Of a stretch of 64,000 bases of DNA, positions 47,069 to 58,348 are shown in pieces (positions within the stretch are counted from its first letter, which is position 1; every line of letters begins with the position of its first letter). Made by a program: the position numbers and the translations under genes. The stretch comes from Mugil cephalus. Lineage: Eukaryota > Chordata > Actinopteri > Mugiliformes > Mugilidae. Under the pieces are notes generated by a model. That model saw nothing but the letters and a program-made list of their open reading frames with translations, ran no database searches and had not been told where the DNA came from. Location: positions 19,624,697 to 19,688,696 of the forward strand of contig NC_061774.1 in NCBI RefSeq assembly GCF_022458985.1, given 5' to 3'.

Positions 47069-48580
47069 AGGTTTATTCTGAGCATGGGCTGCTGGAGCGG
47101 ATGCCCGCTCACTGCCAAACGTCAAACTTCCACCTCCCCGTCTGCTGTGACATTTGTAGAGTGTTTGAGTGTGGAACGCTGTGCACACTTAGTGTACCCG
47201 GGCACTAATGGGAAGTGAGTTGCATGTATTGGATTTAAATAAAGGCCCACCTGGTGTACGCACTCTCTTGCTGAGAATGTGATGTGCTAACCTCATTTGT
47301 TTCCAGTTTCATTTGGTTTTCAGTACAGTGGACGGATGTGATGGATTTTGGGCTTCATCTGCCCCTCTGGAGCAAGTGAAGAAAGACGACGGCGAAGGAG
47401 AGAGCAGGAACAAAACCAGCGCAACCAGTCAAATCTTTTCCCAACATGACCGATTACAGAGTGACAAATTCCTTTGACCCTGACATGTCATCAGCTTGGT
47501 GATGTGTGTATGTGCAACATCTGCAACTCATAACCTCCATCCCGTCGCTCTCTCTGAGGGGGCACGGCTGTCGGACACCGTCGAGTCCCTGCAACAGGGA
47601 TCCTCACTGTGCAGGGATCAGATCTCTTTACTGCTCTTTCTTTCGCAGCAGCTCCGCGTGGATCTGTGGGACGGCGATCGCCTCCCTCTTTGCCTTTAAT
47701 TTGAAAGTTGAGAGCCATCCAATTGCTCTCCTCCTGTCGGCTATCAGTGGGAGGATTTCGTGCATAATCTCATTTTGCAGGAACCCCCAAAAGTCCTGAT
47801 TTGGTCATTTGTGTGATGTCTTTCATCAGGTTAGTGTAAATTAAAGTGCTTTACAGATTGGCAACAACTATGAAGCAAAAGTGTTTCAAAACACATTGAC
47901 AATGATAATAAATACATCTTTACGTAGGATCTTGGGGCCTGTTTATGTGGTATTTTAAGATACGCCAAAAGCTGTGATGAAGAATTGTGAGTTGTTCTTG
48001 ACAGCAGGAAAAATAGAAAACATTGCCACCCTGGGCCTTCAAAGATTTGAACAGCCGGTCTCAGAGGCTTTTCAGTGCAATGAAATTTGATTTAAAGAGT
48101 TTCTCAAAAACGAAAGAAAGAGTGGACATGGTCGGACTATGGAAAGTGCAGCAGCTAACCTTTTCAGACAGTTGGATGAATGGATGAACCCTCTGTGACG
48201 TGACCCGCAGGATTCTCAAAGAGCCTTTTTGAAGCTCAGACCACAGTGAGCTTCCACAATCCAAGTTTATTTAATCCAAGCTAATTCAAAAAGAGCTGGA
48301 GCATTATATGTGCTAAGGTGAGTGATACCTTGGCAGACGGCTAACCTGCAAGGGCACCCATCTGTTGCTCAAACAGCCAGGGCCTTAAATATTGATAAGT
48401 TTAAACTATAATTTTAATGGGTAAAAAACTAAACACATTTTTTTCCCCAGGCTGTAAATATATTTTTATCTCCTGTAAAGGTGGGCAGTTCGACATGGAG
48501 GTCGTTTGTGGCAACAGCGTCTAGTGATCACTCACAGAACTGCAGCCATTTGAACTACAGGGACGGGGACGGCTGGTATA
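44851..48580. other. Gene-free upstream region of tbx22 (left part)
   Basis: No exon recognised. About 46420-46760 is non-repetitive and contains several homeodomain-type ATTA/TAATTG cores, a CAGCTG E-box and an ATTTGCAAAT motif, and is a plausible enhancer candidate. A TG microsatellite lies at 47032-47066. A 178-codon frame at 45408-45944 has no recognisable domain and is not supported as a gene. Confidence 0.4.
47032..47066. repeat. (TG)n microsatellite
   Basis: About 17 pure TG units upstream of tbx22. Confidence 0.95.
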
Positions 48581-48867
48581 AATGGGCTAACAGGGCTAAG
48601 CCCTCCAAAGCTAACACAAAAAAAGATGAGAAAATTATTTTTTAACTGAGTTACAAAGGATTTTTTAAGTTTTGTTGAAACCAATGGTAGCAACAGCACC
48701 AAAAAGTCTCTGAATGGACTGATGTTTTCCAGCCCCAGGGCACCCGGTCCACTTTCATTCATTTAATTCGTGTAAGTGATTGACAGGCGTCCTGTCACGA
48801 CCCCGGCATTCACTGATCATTTGGGCTAAATTCAGTCAGCCCTCAGACCGCCGGTCATTGGTCAGAA

Positions 48868-49200
48868 GTGCTGCTCGTGCCAGAGTGGGAAGATGGAGAA
48901 GGTCAGCTATGGCGGGCCTCAGTGTCTTTGGAGAAAAAGTTGGAAGAGCCAAACAACGTTCAAATAACTCAAAGAGACAAACGACAAAATCGTAAGTTTC
49001 GTGTTTCTTGGTTTGAAAGAAAGGACTGGCTAAGGGCAAGTGTAGCCAAGAATTCACTTTTCTGTTTTCCATGCCTGCTTTTTGGAGATACGCCATGGAC
49101 CCAACAATGAATTGTGGATTTGAAACATTTGTCGGACAAAAGTAGAAAACATGGATGCAACGCAAACCATACCGCAAACCGGTTCAAGTCCCGGTGAGGA
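48868..49200 (+). pseudogene. hAT transposase relic with TTF-type zinc finger
   Basis: The plus-strand frame reads RKFRVSWFERKDWL, then SVAKNSLFCFPCLLFG and W. After a TGA at 49108-49110 it continues in the same frame with DLKHLSDKSRKHGC. This matches the TTF zinc-finger module found at the N terminus of ZMYM1/ZNF862-like hAT-derived proteins: WF..., CFPC.LF, W..., L...KH. The catalytic RNase H-like region is not present nearby, so it is a fragment with at least one premature stop. Confidence 0.65.
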
Positions 49201-49639
49201 TCTTTACACTCAAGATCTCAAGATAAAACTTTTTCCATAGTGCAATTTTAGTTGTCTAGTTTCAGTAAGTGAAGATTCTCAGCTAAAGCTACATAAAAGT
49301 TATTTTTTGTTAATATTTCCTAGAAGTTGCACTTTTTTGTTATTTAACAACAGCTGAGACTGTTAAAAATGTCTGTTAGTGAAACGTTGTGATTGCCTCG
49401 TCAATCTTATGATTAATGCTTGAAGAAGTGACTGAACAGAACAACACTTGCAGCTAATTGTGCGTAAAAGGGGATTAGTTTTGGTTTATCATTACATTGT
49501 TTTTTTTGTGTTTTCATACTGTGATATTATATTCTACTGTCTGGTTCAAACAGCACAGTCTTTTCATTCAGTAAATTTGAGAAGTTGAAAATGCTGTTTG
49601 ATTTGGTTCGCAGTTTGTCATTAATGGGTGTTTCAGGGG

Positions 49640-50160
49640 TCCGGAAGTCAGACCAGATGAGCATTTTTAAATTTTTCAGTCCAGGTATTGTGCTAATCCA
49701 GCAGTGCAGCTGTTAGCTTTAGCTTAGCACATGCGTTGTAATGTAGTGTTTCCAGTCATTTGCAAAAGTGAGAAATAAACTCAAGAGTTTTCCTTATTAC
49801 TTCTTGTGATCTGTACATTCACATTGAGTACAAATGTCAGTGCAATTAACACAAAGGGATTGCCTAGGGCAGATATAGACTTGGCACTATTTTCTGGCAA
49901 AGCACCCAAAAGCACCTGAAAACCAGTCACGCTGGTGTGTTGACGGAAGTTGGGGGTTTTCAGGTGCTGCGTGGTGTCTTTGCACCTGGCAGCATTGCTT
50001 TACCGGTTCTTGAGTTTACTTTCACTTGTGAACCACTGGCTAATTGGCAACACTACATTACAATCCTTGTGCTAAGATAAAGCTAACAGCTGTGCTGCCG
50101 GATTAGGACAATGCCTGGACCGATTTAAAAACGCTTTTTTTCACATATCCAACTCTGGGG
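49640..50160. mobile_element. Long inverted-repeat (foldback) element
   Basis: The left arm (about 49663-49790) is closely matched by the reverse complement of the right arm (about 50010-50145): both contain, in the same order, AGC[A/G]TTTTTAAAT, GTCCAGG.ATTGT, GCTAATCC.GCAG or CCTAATCC.GCAG, CAGCTGTTAGCTTTA, TTAGCACA, TTGTAATGTAGTGTT and AACTCAAGA. A second, inner stem is formed by GCACCTGAAAACC (49912-49924) and its exact complement GGTTTTCAGGTGC (49955-49967). No coding capacity. The structure suggests a MITE or foldback transposon; the right flank resembles a common fish 'cctttaagtgg' element. Confidence 0.7.
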
Positions 50161-50639
50161 ATTACGGTGAGTAACTAAATTTCACATAGGCGTGGTGTAT
50201 CCCTTTAAGTGGGAAGTCTGTGTTTGTGGTGTGGTCCACGGTCGACAGTAGCCTGTGTTCAAGCTTCAGTGAAGTTGCAGAGAAGCCTGTGGCTTCTTCT
50301 GTGTGAGACTCTTATATTAAGGTCAAGAATATAGATTTCATTCAGTAAATTTACACGCACGTGAAAACAACAAATTATTGCGTTGATCCGACTTTAACTA
50401 GACGGGACATGTTCTCGTCAGTTATTCAATTTTCTCTGTTGCATGTACAGTGGGACAAGGGCCGCATTCAGAAAGTCGAATGTCCAGCATAGCTCAATTA
50501 AGCCGTGCACGTAAACACACTTGACTGTTGCAAAGAATGAACCTCTACAGTGGTTTTATGTGTGACATCACTGACTGGTCTTGACTGCTTTCACCACATG
50601 TTAATCTCTCATCTCATCTCCTACTACCACTTCTCCTCA

Positions 50640-50870
50640 CTAGGGCTGTGGGGGTTGCTGGAGCCCAGCTGTCGTCGGACGTGAGGCGGGGAACACCCTG
50701 GACAGGTCGCCAGTCTATCGCAGAGCTTACGCAGAGACACACAAACATTCATTCACACTCACACCTACGGTTCATTCAGAATCACCAATCAACCTAGCAT
50801 GTCAACCTTCGAGCTCCACCCAGAAAGGCCAGACTCGGACTCGGACTTCTTGCTGGGAGGCATCAGTGCT
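50640..50870 (+). repeat. Dispersed fish repeat, copy 2
   Basis: Same family and orientation as the copy at 9897-10135. It shows 'gctggagcccagctgtc', 'gtgaggcgggga', 'acaccctggacaggtcgcc', 'agtctatcgcagagc' and 'tcagaatcaccaatcaacc'. Degenerate. Confidence 0.7.
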
Positions 50871-53800
50871 AACCACGAATCCACATATTAGTCAGCCTTA
50901 AAAAATCAGAAGTGGATCAGCCCGTATTATGATCATTACATGATTTAAAACAGTTATATCTGTACCAAAATGCAGTTGTCAGTGCAAATTACTACAAGAC
51001 TTTGTAATAAGAAAATTTTAGAATGACGTTTTTGAATAAAATCTAACGATACTGGATGAAATTTGCAAATTTTCTGCTCCTACTTTACTCTTCAGCATCA
51101 AATTTCTGAATCGCGTCTGGATCGTTTTGTCTTTTTCTCGTGCACGAGGTAAGAGAGTCTCGTAATGGTCTTATTGGAGATGTGTTTCTTGTACTTTCTC
51201 CCCGTACCAGTTTTCTGCTCTCTGCTCTCTGGGCTGCTCCCTGGGCAGGAGGCCTGGTGCTACCGCCTTCCCCCTGCCCACAGTGTAGGAAGATTTAATG
51301 GCTCATATGCCACGGCATCCAGCCTTTTATTGGCTCCGTGTGCCTCCTCCACCGTCTGCTCGGACGGGTAATAAGGAATGAGGACAAGAGAAAAACAGGA
51401 GAGGAGAGTAGCATCTCTGCCAAGATGCTGCCTCCTCCTCTCACCACAAGTGTGTTGTGAATTATCTCCTGCCTCTCCCCTCCCTCTTTTCTCTTCCTAA
51501 GCCTTTAGTTATCCCGTGCTGCTCACCCTCTTCCCATTAAATACATATAGATCTTCATCTGTCCGCAATGCTTTCGCGAGGTCAACGGTGAATCTGACTC
51601 CGCGGCGCGTTCACCTCACTTGTTTGGATAGCTAATTCTCTTTGATGAAAATTGTCTTTTCTCTCTCTCCGCCTGTGTCTTTCTCTTCCTTTCTGTCCCT
51701 CTCTCTCTCTCGCTCAGACTGCCAGTAAGCGTGTGGTTAATGGTTGCGGTAAAAAGAAACAAAAACAGCCGTAATTGATAATGAGAGTCAGACTGTGCAT
51801 GTGAGGAGCGTCTTTTCTTCGTCTCTGACGGCCCAGACGGGCAGCCCTGCCAAACGGGACTCTGATTGAACGGGGCACATGGATCCGTGGGGCTTTGGGG
51901 AGCTGGGATTTGGGAATAGATCTCTGGGAATGAGAATTCTTCTTCCCAGATGGATGTAAATGGGGTGGAAAACTAATCCACGGGGTGTTAGTATGTAATT
52001 TCCTAATACCATAATGTGGAACTAGTACATGATTTTGGACTATTTGGATAACGTAAAGTACAAAAGTGAACAATGCTCCAACTTAAACACATTTTCAGTT
52101 CAGTTAGCTGAGTTAAGCTTGAAATGTGTTGAGTGCTCCGTTCGGTGTTGTTAACATGTATGGCGAGGGGCAGTGGTCATTTTTTTTGTGGGGGGGAAAC
52201 CATTGTTTCGTGTGTCTGTGGCGGGAGATTGCCGAGGAACCCCACAGTCTCGCACGTCTTATCTGTTTTCGTCTGACTGAGCACAATCGTTTCGAACGCA
52301 AATATTTTTTATCAAAGCCACCCCGCCGCCGTGGAGGGGAATTATTTTTAGACCTCCCTGATAAATGGCGGGTTTCATATATCTGGATGCGGTTGGGAGA
52401 AGAGAGGAGTGAAAAGTAAGTAGAAAAGAGAGAAGAGGGAGTTGAAAAAAAAAGAAAAAAAAAAGATGCTGGCAGAGCCACAAAAGCTTTTAAAACAACA
52501 TGTGAAAAATCAGCAGTTCTTTAACAGTTAGCTTGTCATTTTTATTTGCCTCTTCAGATGGTGGCAGCGGTTGTCTTTCAGGCTGTGCCAGCTGGGATCG
52601 GCCGCTGGCTGGAAGACGCAGGCCTGGCCCCGGTTAGCACTCTTATTATCATCACCACACACTGTAATTCACATGCCAATCACGGTCCTTAGCAGCGCAG
52701 GGCCGAGGGGAGAGGGGTTGGTTAGAAGGGGCCACCGGCTGGGGTGATGGGCCGTCTGGGGTGGAGATCGTACGCTGAATACTTCCAGCAGGCCCTAATC
52801 GGACCTTTCATTCCCACATCTCGGCAGAATGAGCCTGGATAGGGGTATGATTGGTTCTACAGGGCTGGAGTGACCTCTGAGGAAGGTTATACTGTCAGAG
52901 TTTGGCCGGTCTGGCCTGGCTCGAGTTAGACAGGATAGATTGAACAAAGAAGGAGAACAGAGGAAATACTGTTAATCCAGCAAGAATTCTACCTTTTTTA
53001 CGCCAAAAGTCACAAAGATGAAAACGCCGGTTTAGGCCCGGAGAACAGTGGGTCTTACTATACATGAAAAGTTTATGCAGCATGATTCGAAAGGAAGAGG
53101 ATGTTTGTGTAATGTTTTTATTCTAGTGTTTTTTTTTCCTCCAAGTAAACTCTGTGACCTTCTCCAGATTAGAAAGTCCCAGCTCTTCGTATTCTAACTT
53201 GGCTTAACAATGTGCGTTTGAAGTCACGTAATTACACAGATTATTTGTCGCTAAATTAGGCTGCGTTCACAGCAGCGGTTCAAGAGCCAGAGATAAAAAA
53301 AAAAAGCGTCAAACGTACGACACGCGATGCTACGCGACAAACGAGACTTGCCACATGTCAAAGATGAGTTGGCTTCATTGTCTTTTTCTTTTTTTTAATG
53401 CTCCAATAATAGTGTGTCAGTAAATGTATTGGCCAATCACATGCATTTGTTTTCACCAGACTGGAACCAGTATACAGTACATATAACCGCCCTGAACTAG
53501 GGCTTATCTCTGTGAATATTATGGTATTTGGCATTTGTTTGAAATCACTTAGAGAACTGTTTATCCAACCGTTTTTTCACTTTGAAGGTTGGGCTTTGCA
53601 GGAATATTGAATTGTATTGTGTTGTACTGAAACATGTTTTTATTGTCCTGACAACCCCATCTTAGTCACTGGACTTGGCTGAATAACGGAAAGACTTAAG
53701 AGTTTAATTCAGTCCAGGTTAAAAGCACCAAGACCTACAGCACATCCTCCAAAAAGATCACACAGTTGAATTATCACCTCCAAACTGAACATCAGAACAA

Positions 53801-54610
53801 TCGTGAACGGAGATTTAGATTCAGTGACTGTAATATTCGTTGTGTTCAAATGACCGAGATCTGTCAAACCGCGGACACATTGTCAATACTTGTCAGGAGG
53901 ATGAATTCATTCATGTTGTTATGTAGTGGAATGGTACTCAGGTTTTTCTACATTTGTTGGATTGAAGTAACAGTTAGCAGAACAGAAAAAAAAAATTATT
54001 CTATTCTACTTCAGGCACAAGTGACACGAAGAGAAGAATTTGCTCTCTGGCATAAAAACCTAACTCTGAAGTGATGGAACATCTGTCACTAACTCTGCAC
54101 AGCTTGTGATTTTGTGTCACCACAGAAACTAACTTTGGTATGATGTCATTAGTAAGTAATTTCATGATAGATGGTTACCTAACAGACGTTTAACAAAGAT
54201 TTATTTAAATTAAACCTACTTATGTAGATGATATGACCAATAGTGCTACTGTGCTTTTATTGCGTTTGTGCTACAAAGAGGTTGCAAACATAACACGGGC
54301 CACATTTACATGGGTACTGGTATTTTTGTGCTACTAATAAATAAAGAGGCCTCATGTGATCACCTCTTTCAGCTGGATTGAGACGGTTGATGTAAAGCAC
54401 TATAATAATAGGTTCAATAGGAAAATATTAATACCTGTGGAGTATCATCTGATAGTTTCTGTCTAGTGGCGCCCATTCTTTCTGTGGATGTTTTCCCCAC
54501 ATGTGGTATATCATCAAATGAAAGTCTATAAGAAGTTGCTCAAACAAGTGTTTGAAAAGGTGAACTAAGCTGAGTCCATGTCAATGAAGCTGGGGATAAA
54601 CTTCTTCTGG
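50871..54610. other. Gene-free region between tbx22 and itm2a (middle part)
   Basis: No supported exons. CT-rich tracts lie at 51420-51720 and about 52395-52465 is A/G-rich. The segment 52540-52900 is GC-moderate and non-repetitive. A 'ctgcgttcacagcagcggttc' segment near 53262 could be the end of a decayed DNA transposon. Otherwise nothing was recognised. Confidence 0.45.
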
Positions 54611-54612
54611 TA

Positions 54613-55119
54613 TGCACCGATCATCCGTAACATTAAAACCACTGACAGGAGACGCAAATGACATTGACCATCTTGTGTTAATGCAATGTTCTGCTGGGAA
54701 ACGTTTGGACCTGGCTGGCTTTCAGATGACACGTAACACCCACCTAGACCAGACCAGGCACCCCCACCCCATAGCAATGACACACCTTAATGGCAGCAGG
54801 ATGTAACCTGACACAGACACACACACAAAAACGGTTTAGGAACAACTAAAAAAAAAAATTAAGAACAGCACAAGGTGTCGACCTGGCCTGCAAATTCATT
54901 AGATCACTAACTGATCAAGTATCTGTGAGATGCACTGGAACAAGCCTGATCCACAGAGACCCCTCCCCTCAACCCACAGGACCCAAAGGCCCCTGATATT
55001 CTGTTGCCAGACACCACAGACCCATGTCCACTCTCTGATGAGCCAAAACTGTTTTGGAGACACAAGGGTCCCTACAAAATATTGGGAAGCTAGTCATAAT
55101 ATTACGCCTGATCACTGTG
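54613..55119 (+). mobile_element. Tc1/mariner-like element, internally deleted
   Basis: Both termini are present as inverted repeats: left TGCACCGATCATCCGTAACA... and right ...CATAATATTACGCCTGATCA followed by CTGTG, flanked by TA dinucleotides (54611-54612 and 55120-55121), the Tc1/mariner target. The interior retains a decayed piece of the transposase C terminus, where 'caaggtgtcgacctggcct', 'gcaaattcattagatca' and 'gtatctgtgagatgcactgg' correspond to the family's VLTWPPNSPDLNPIEHLWD region with frameshifts and stops. At about 507 bp it is non-autonomous. Confidence 0.75.
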
Positions 55120-55732
55120 TATGTCGCCAATTCTGTTTACCACAGCCTGAAAAAACACAAAACTTTCAAGTTTGATAAATGTTTTCGAGCGTCTAAACAC
55201 CTACTCATTTTATTTCATCATTTTATTTTGCGTGTACAGTTATATTGGATCCACTGATCAGAATTATGGATGATATATTGTCCATGCAAACACACGGCAC
55301 ATTAACTCACCCACAAGTGAGACCTAAACCCGTTGGAGACTAAGCTTGTGGTCCCTTGTGACTCCACTGAGTGCCATCACCATTGACACCGTGTGACACA
55401 ACACCTGCGGGCATGAGAATTCACATGTAAGGTTTTGACACTGACGTTTGAGGCAGGAGAGACTAATTAATCCAGTTGCTGCAACAGCGAAGCCAAAACT
55501 CACTAGAAAATCCCTTCGGTCATATCCAGAATGTCCTCACATTTATAGAAAGCCTTTCTTTTTTTTTCCTTTTCTGACTTTATTCCCACCCCAGGAGACT
55601 TTCTGCGGGCCTTTAGAGAAACTATAATTTAAACTCTGCCAAAAACGGGAACTCAAAAGACAACATGCTATTTCAATCAAAAGCCCAGTTCTTGCCCCAT
55701 CATCCTGTCTGCCAAAGCACAGCGTACTGTAA

Positions 55733-55808
55733 CTCTCTCTCTCTCTCTCTCTCTCTCTCACAGACACACACACACAGACACACACACACAGAAACACACA
55801 CACACACA
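55733..55808. repeat. Compound (CT)n-(CA)n microsatellite
   Basis: About 27 bp of CT followed directly by about 48 bp of imperfect CA. Confidence 0.95.
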
Positions 55809-56723
55809 TAAAAAGCCCGCTTGCCAACGTGTGGTTTGCATTCACGATGCCTTAATGCCTTGTGGTCAGGGCTCTATCAGGGCCATGAGAAATGATTTAT
55901 TAGTGGCTCCCGCCTGTATTTATAGATAATGAGCCTCAGTCAGTGTTAATAAAGAGATCCATTCTCAGCATGGAAACGCAGCACCTCTTTAAGGGATTAC
56001 TGTCACTGCTACACAATAGCTCTTCCTCCAAAGATAGCAACTGTTGTGTATTGTGTGTACACTCTTGCGCTGTATGTTGCGTGAGCACGACGACAGGCTG
56101 GGGCAGGACAAACAATCCCTCCATCCCTCTTAACACGGCCTCATTCATTATATACACACATTTATCTTCACACAGAATTCCTTTCCCATTATTGTTGCAG
56201 TCGGAGCTTTTCAATCTCGTCTCCGGGCTCGCCGCTGATCTGTTTTTTTATTTTATTTTTTATTTTTGTTTTATAGAAGCTGATTTCCTGCGGCTCAGAC
56301 GTTGGAGAAGAGCGAGGCGGCCTCAGTAAGAAGCGCTCCCCTCGAAGGCCTGCTTTTGCACTTTCATCTGTCTATGTGTCAGTCACATGTTAAGAGCTGC
56401 GTGTGTGTGTGTGTGGTGATGACGATGATGAAAGGGAGACGTGGAGACACATGAGAGCTCCAGCGGGGAAATGTATTTGTGTGACATCATTCTGTCTCCC
56501 TCTGGTTCCAATCAGCCCATCCTCCACCGTTAATGACACCTGATAGATTAATGACTGATAAAGAGTGTGTATGTGTGTGTGTGTGTCTGTGTGTGTGTGT
56601 GTGTGTTTAGCAGGGGCCCACAGAAAGCCCGCAATCAGACAGCTCTCAAATTAGCGCTCCATAACTACATCCTGACCAGGGCTTAGACTTCTGAAACGCA
56701 GGAAAGTCCTTCCAGACAATCAG

Positions 56724-56754
<31 letters not shown>

Positions 56755-56878
56755 CAAGCTATCAGTTTCATCCACAGTGTATCACATCACATTTGACTTC
56801 TCTCTAGCATGGTGAACTCTGACATGATGAGAAACTGTGGTGGTGCCGATATCCTCCAAACTTCCCCTCCCTTGAGCG

Positions 56879-56931
56879 TGCACACACACACACACACACA
56901 CACACGCGCGCACACACACACGCACGCACAC
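56879..56931. repeat. (CA)n microsatellite with CG interruptions
   Basis: Imperfect CA array with CGCGCG and CGCACG interruptions, alternating purine-pyrimidine throughout. Confidence 0.92.
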
Positions 56932-57568
56932 ATAAACCCACAAACATATCATCACTACACCCACACACAATGATGCCCTTAGTTATCATATGAAATCATC
57001 CCTCCCTGCAAACGAAGACACATTCACGACGTTTGAACATTGTTCAAAACTTTACAATCCATCCGAACACATTTTAACCTACACTAGGAGCTAACTCAGC
57101 ACCCCCGACCGACTCACTGACACTAAGCACGCTGACACCTGGGAGCTTCACAGTTCGTCCACGGTTTACTTTCAGCCACAAATTGGTCCGTTGAAATGGT
57201 CGGCGGTGGCTGGCACATGAGCAGAAGTTGCAGAGAGAAACCAGTGTCACTCCTCCCTCCACATTTTCCCTGTCATCTTAGGATATAAAGCAACGGCCTT
57301 GCAGCGGCCTCTTTCCTAACCTCTGCAGCCTACTAAAACCTTATTAGGGGCATTTTAGAGTCCGGCGGGGACTATAGCCTTGTGGCATTCAGCCACAAGA
57401 GTTTAAGTCTGTCATTCCTCTGGTGTAACCACAGCGTGATGTGAGGACGGTTTGTCTCCGAGTCCAGCGAAGGAGCTGGAATAAAAAGCCTTGAAACGAC
57501 CTCTGTGTCATAATTGAAGAAAAAATACAGAGCGGTTTGTTTGCCCTTCAGTGGAAAGGTGCTCTATA

Positions 57569-57623
57569 TGTGTGTGTGTGTGTGCATGCGTGTGTGTGTG
57601 TGTGTGCATGCGTGTGTGTGTGT
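57569..57623. repeat. (TG)n microsatellite with repeated GCATGCG interruptions
   Basis: TG array interrupted twice by the same TGCATGCG unit, indicating a higher-order duplication inside the array. Confidence 0.92.
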
Positions 57624-58125
57624 CTTTCTGCTTCTCCTGCGAACCTGACCGAAGGTGACGTCACAGAATCTGGAAATGATTCGGCCAGGCCATGATGCTA
57701 TTGGCTACCATTCAGCAAAGGGTGTGTGTGCGCGTGTGTGTGTGTGTGTGTGTTGCTTCTACCAATGAAAAGTCAACATGGCTGAGGTGCTCTGGAGCGG
57801 TCTCATGATGAGGTAATTTCCCAAGAGTTTGAGCCCCAGGAACATAACAGACAATCGTTCGTTTCCATCCCTCCATTCTTCTCTGTCTGATTCTTCTACT
57901 TTTCTCTTCTTACCTGCGCCAGTTGTGTACCTTTAATTGCATGTCTGACCCACATTTTCCTTCTCCCACTCACTCTGTTTTGACTCATCCCTCAAAAATC
58001 CTTTTCTCCCTTCATCTCGTCATTCTTTCTTCTTCGGTGCATGCAGACAAGATGGACAAACGGGTACAAAACACTCATTTATCATGAATATTACCAGCTT
58101 GTTCATTTCTAGCTATAACTTAAAG

Positions 58126-58348
58126 CAGGGGGTCTTCAACGTTTTTCAGGCCAAGGACCCTCAAACTAATGGAGAGATTAAGTATGGACCAACTACTTTC
58201 TGTATGTGCTATTTAGAAACATGCATTATTATTTTGCATTCAATATTAAGCTATCCCTTATCCCTTTACTAAAATATGTTGGATTCATTTAAATTTAAAT
58301 TTGTGAGGGGACATAAAAAAAACGTAAAAAATATGTAATCAACCAAAG
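58126..58348 (+). mobile_element. Non-autonomous hAT-like repeat, copy 2
   Basis: Starts CAGGGGGTCTTCAACGTTTT and shares 'aaactaatggagag', 'ttaagctatcccttatccc', 'tttactaaaatatgttgg' and 'gtaatcaaccaaag' with the copy in chmp1b intron 7, in the same order. It is slightly closer to the consensus at the left end (CAGGGGGTC, then TTTTTCAGGCCAAGGACCC). Followed by a C run. Confidence 0.6.

Larger units (their letters stand above)
55120..58125. other. Gene-free, microsatellite-dense region
   Basis: Contains a CT array (55733-55759) joined to a CA array (55760-55808), TG at 56401-56416, TG at 56565-56607, CA at 56723-56756, CA at 56879-56931, TG with internal GCATGC units at 57569-57623 and TG at 57721-57752. 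Many short open frames here are repeat artefacts. No gene was recognised. Confidence 0.6.
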
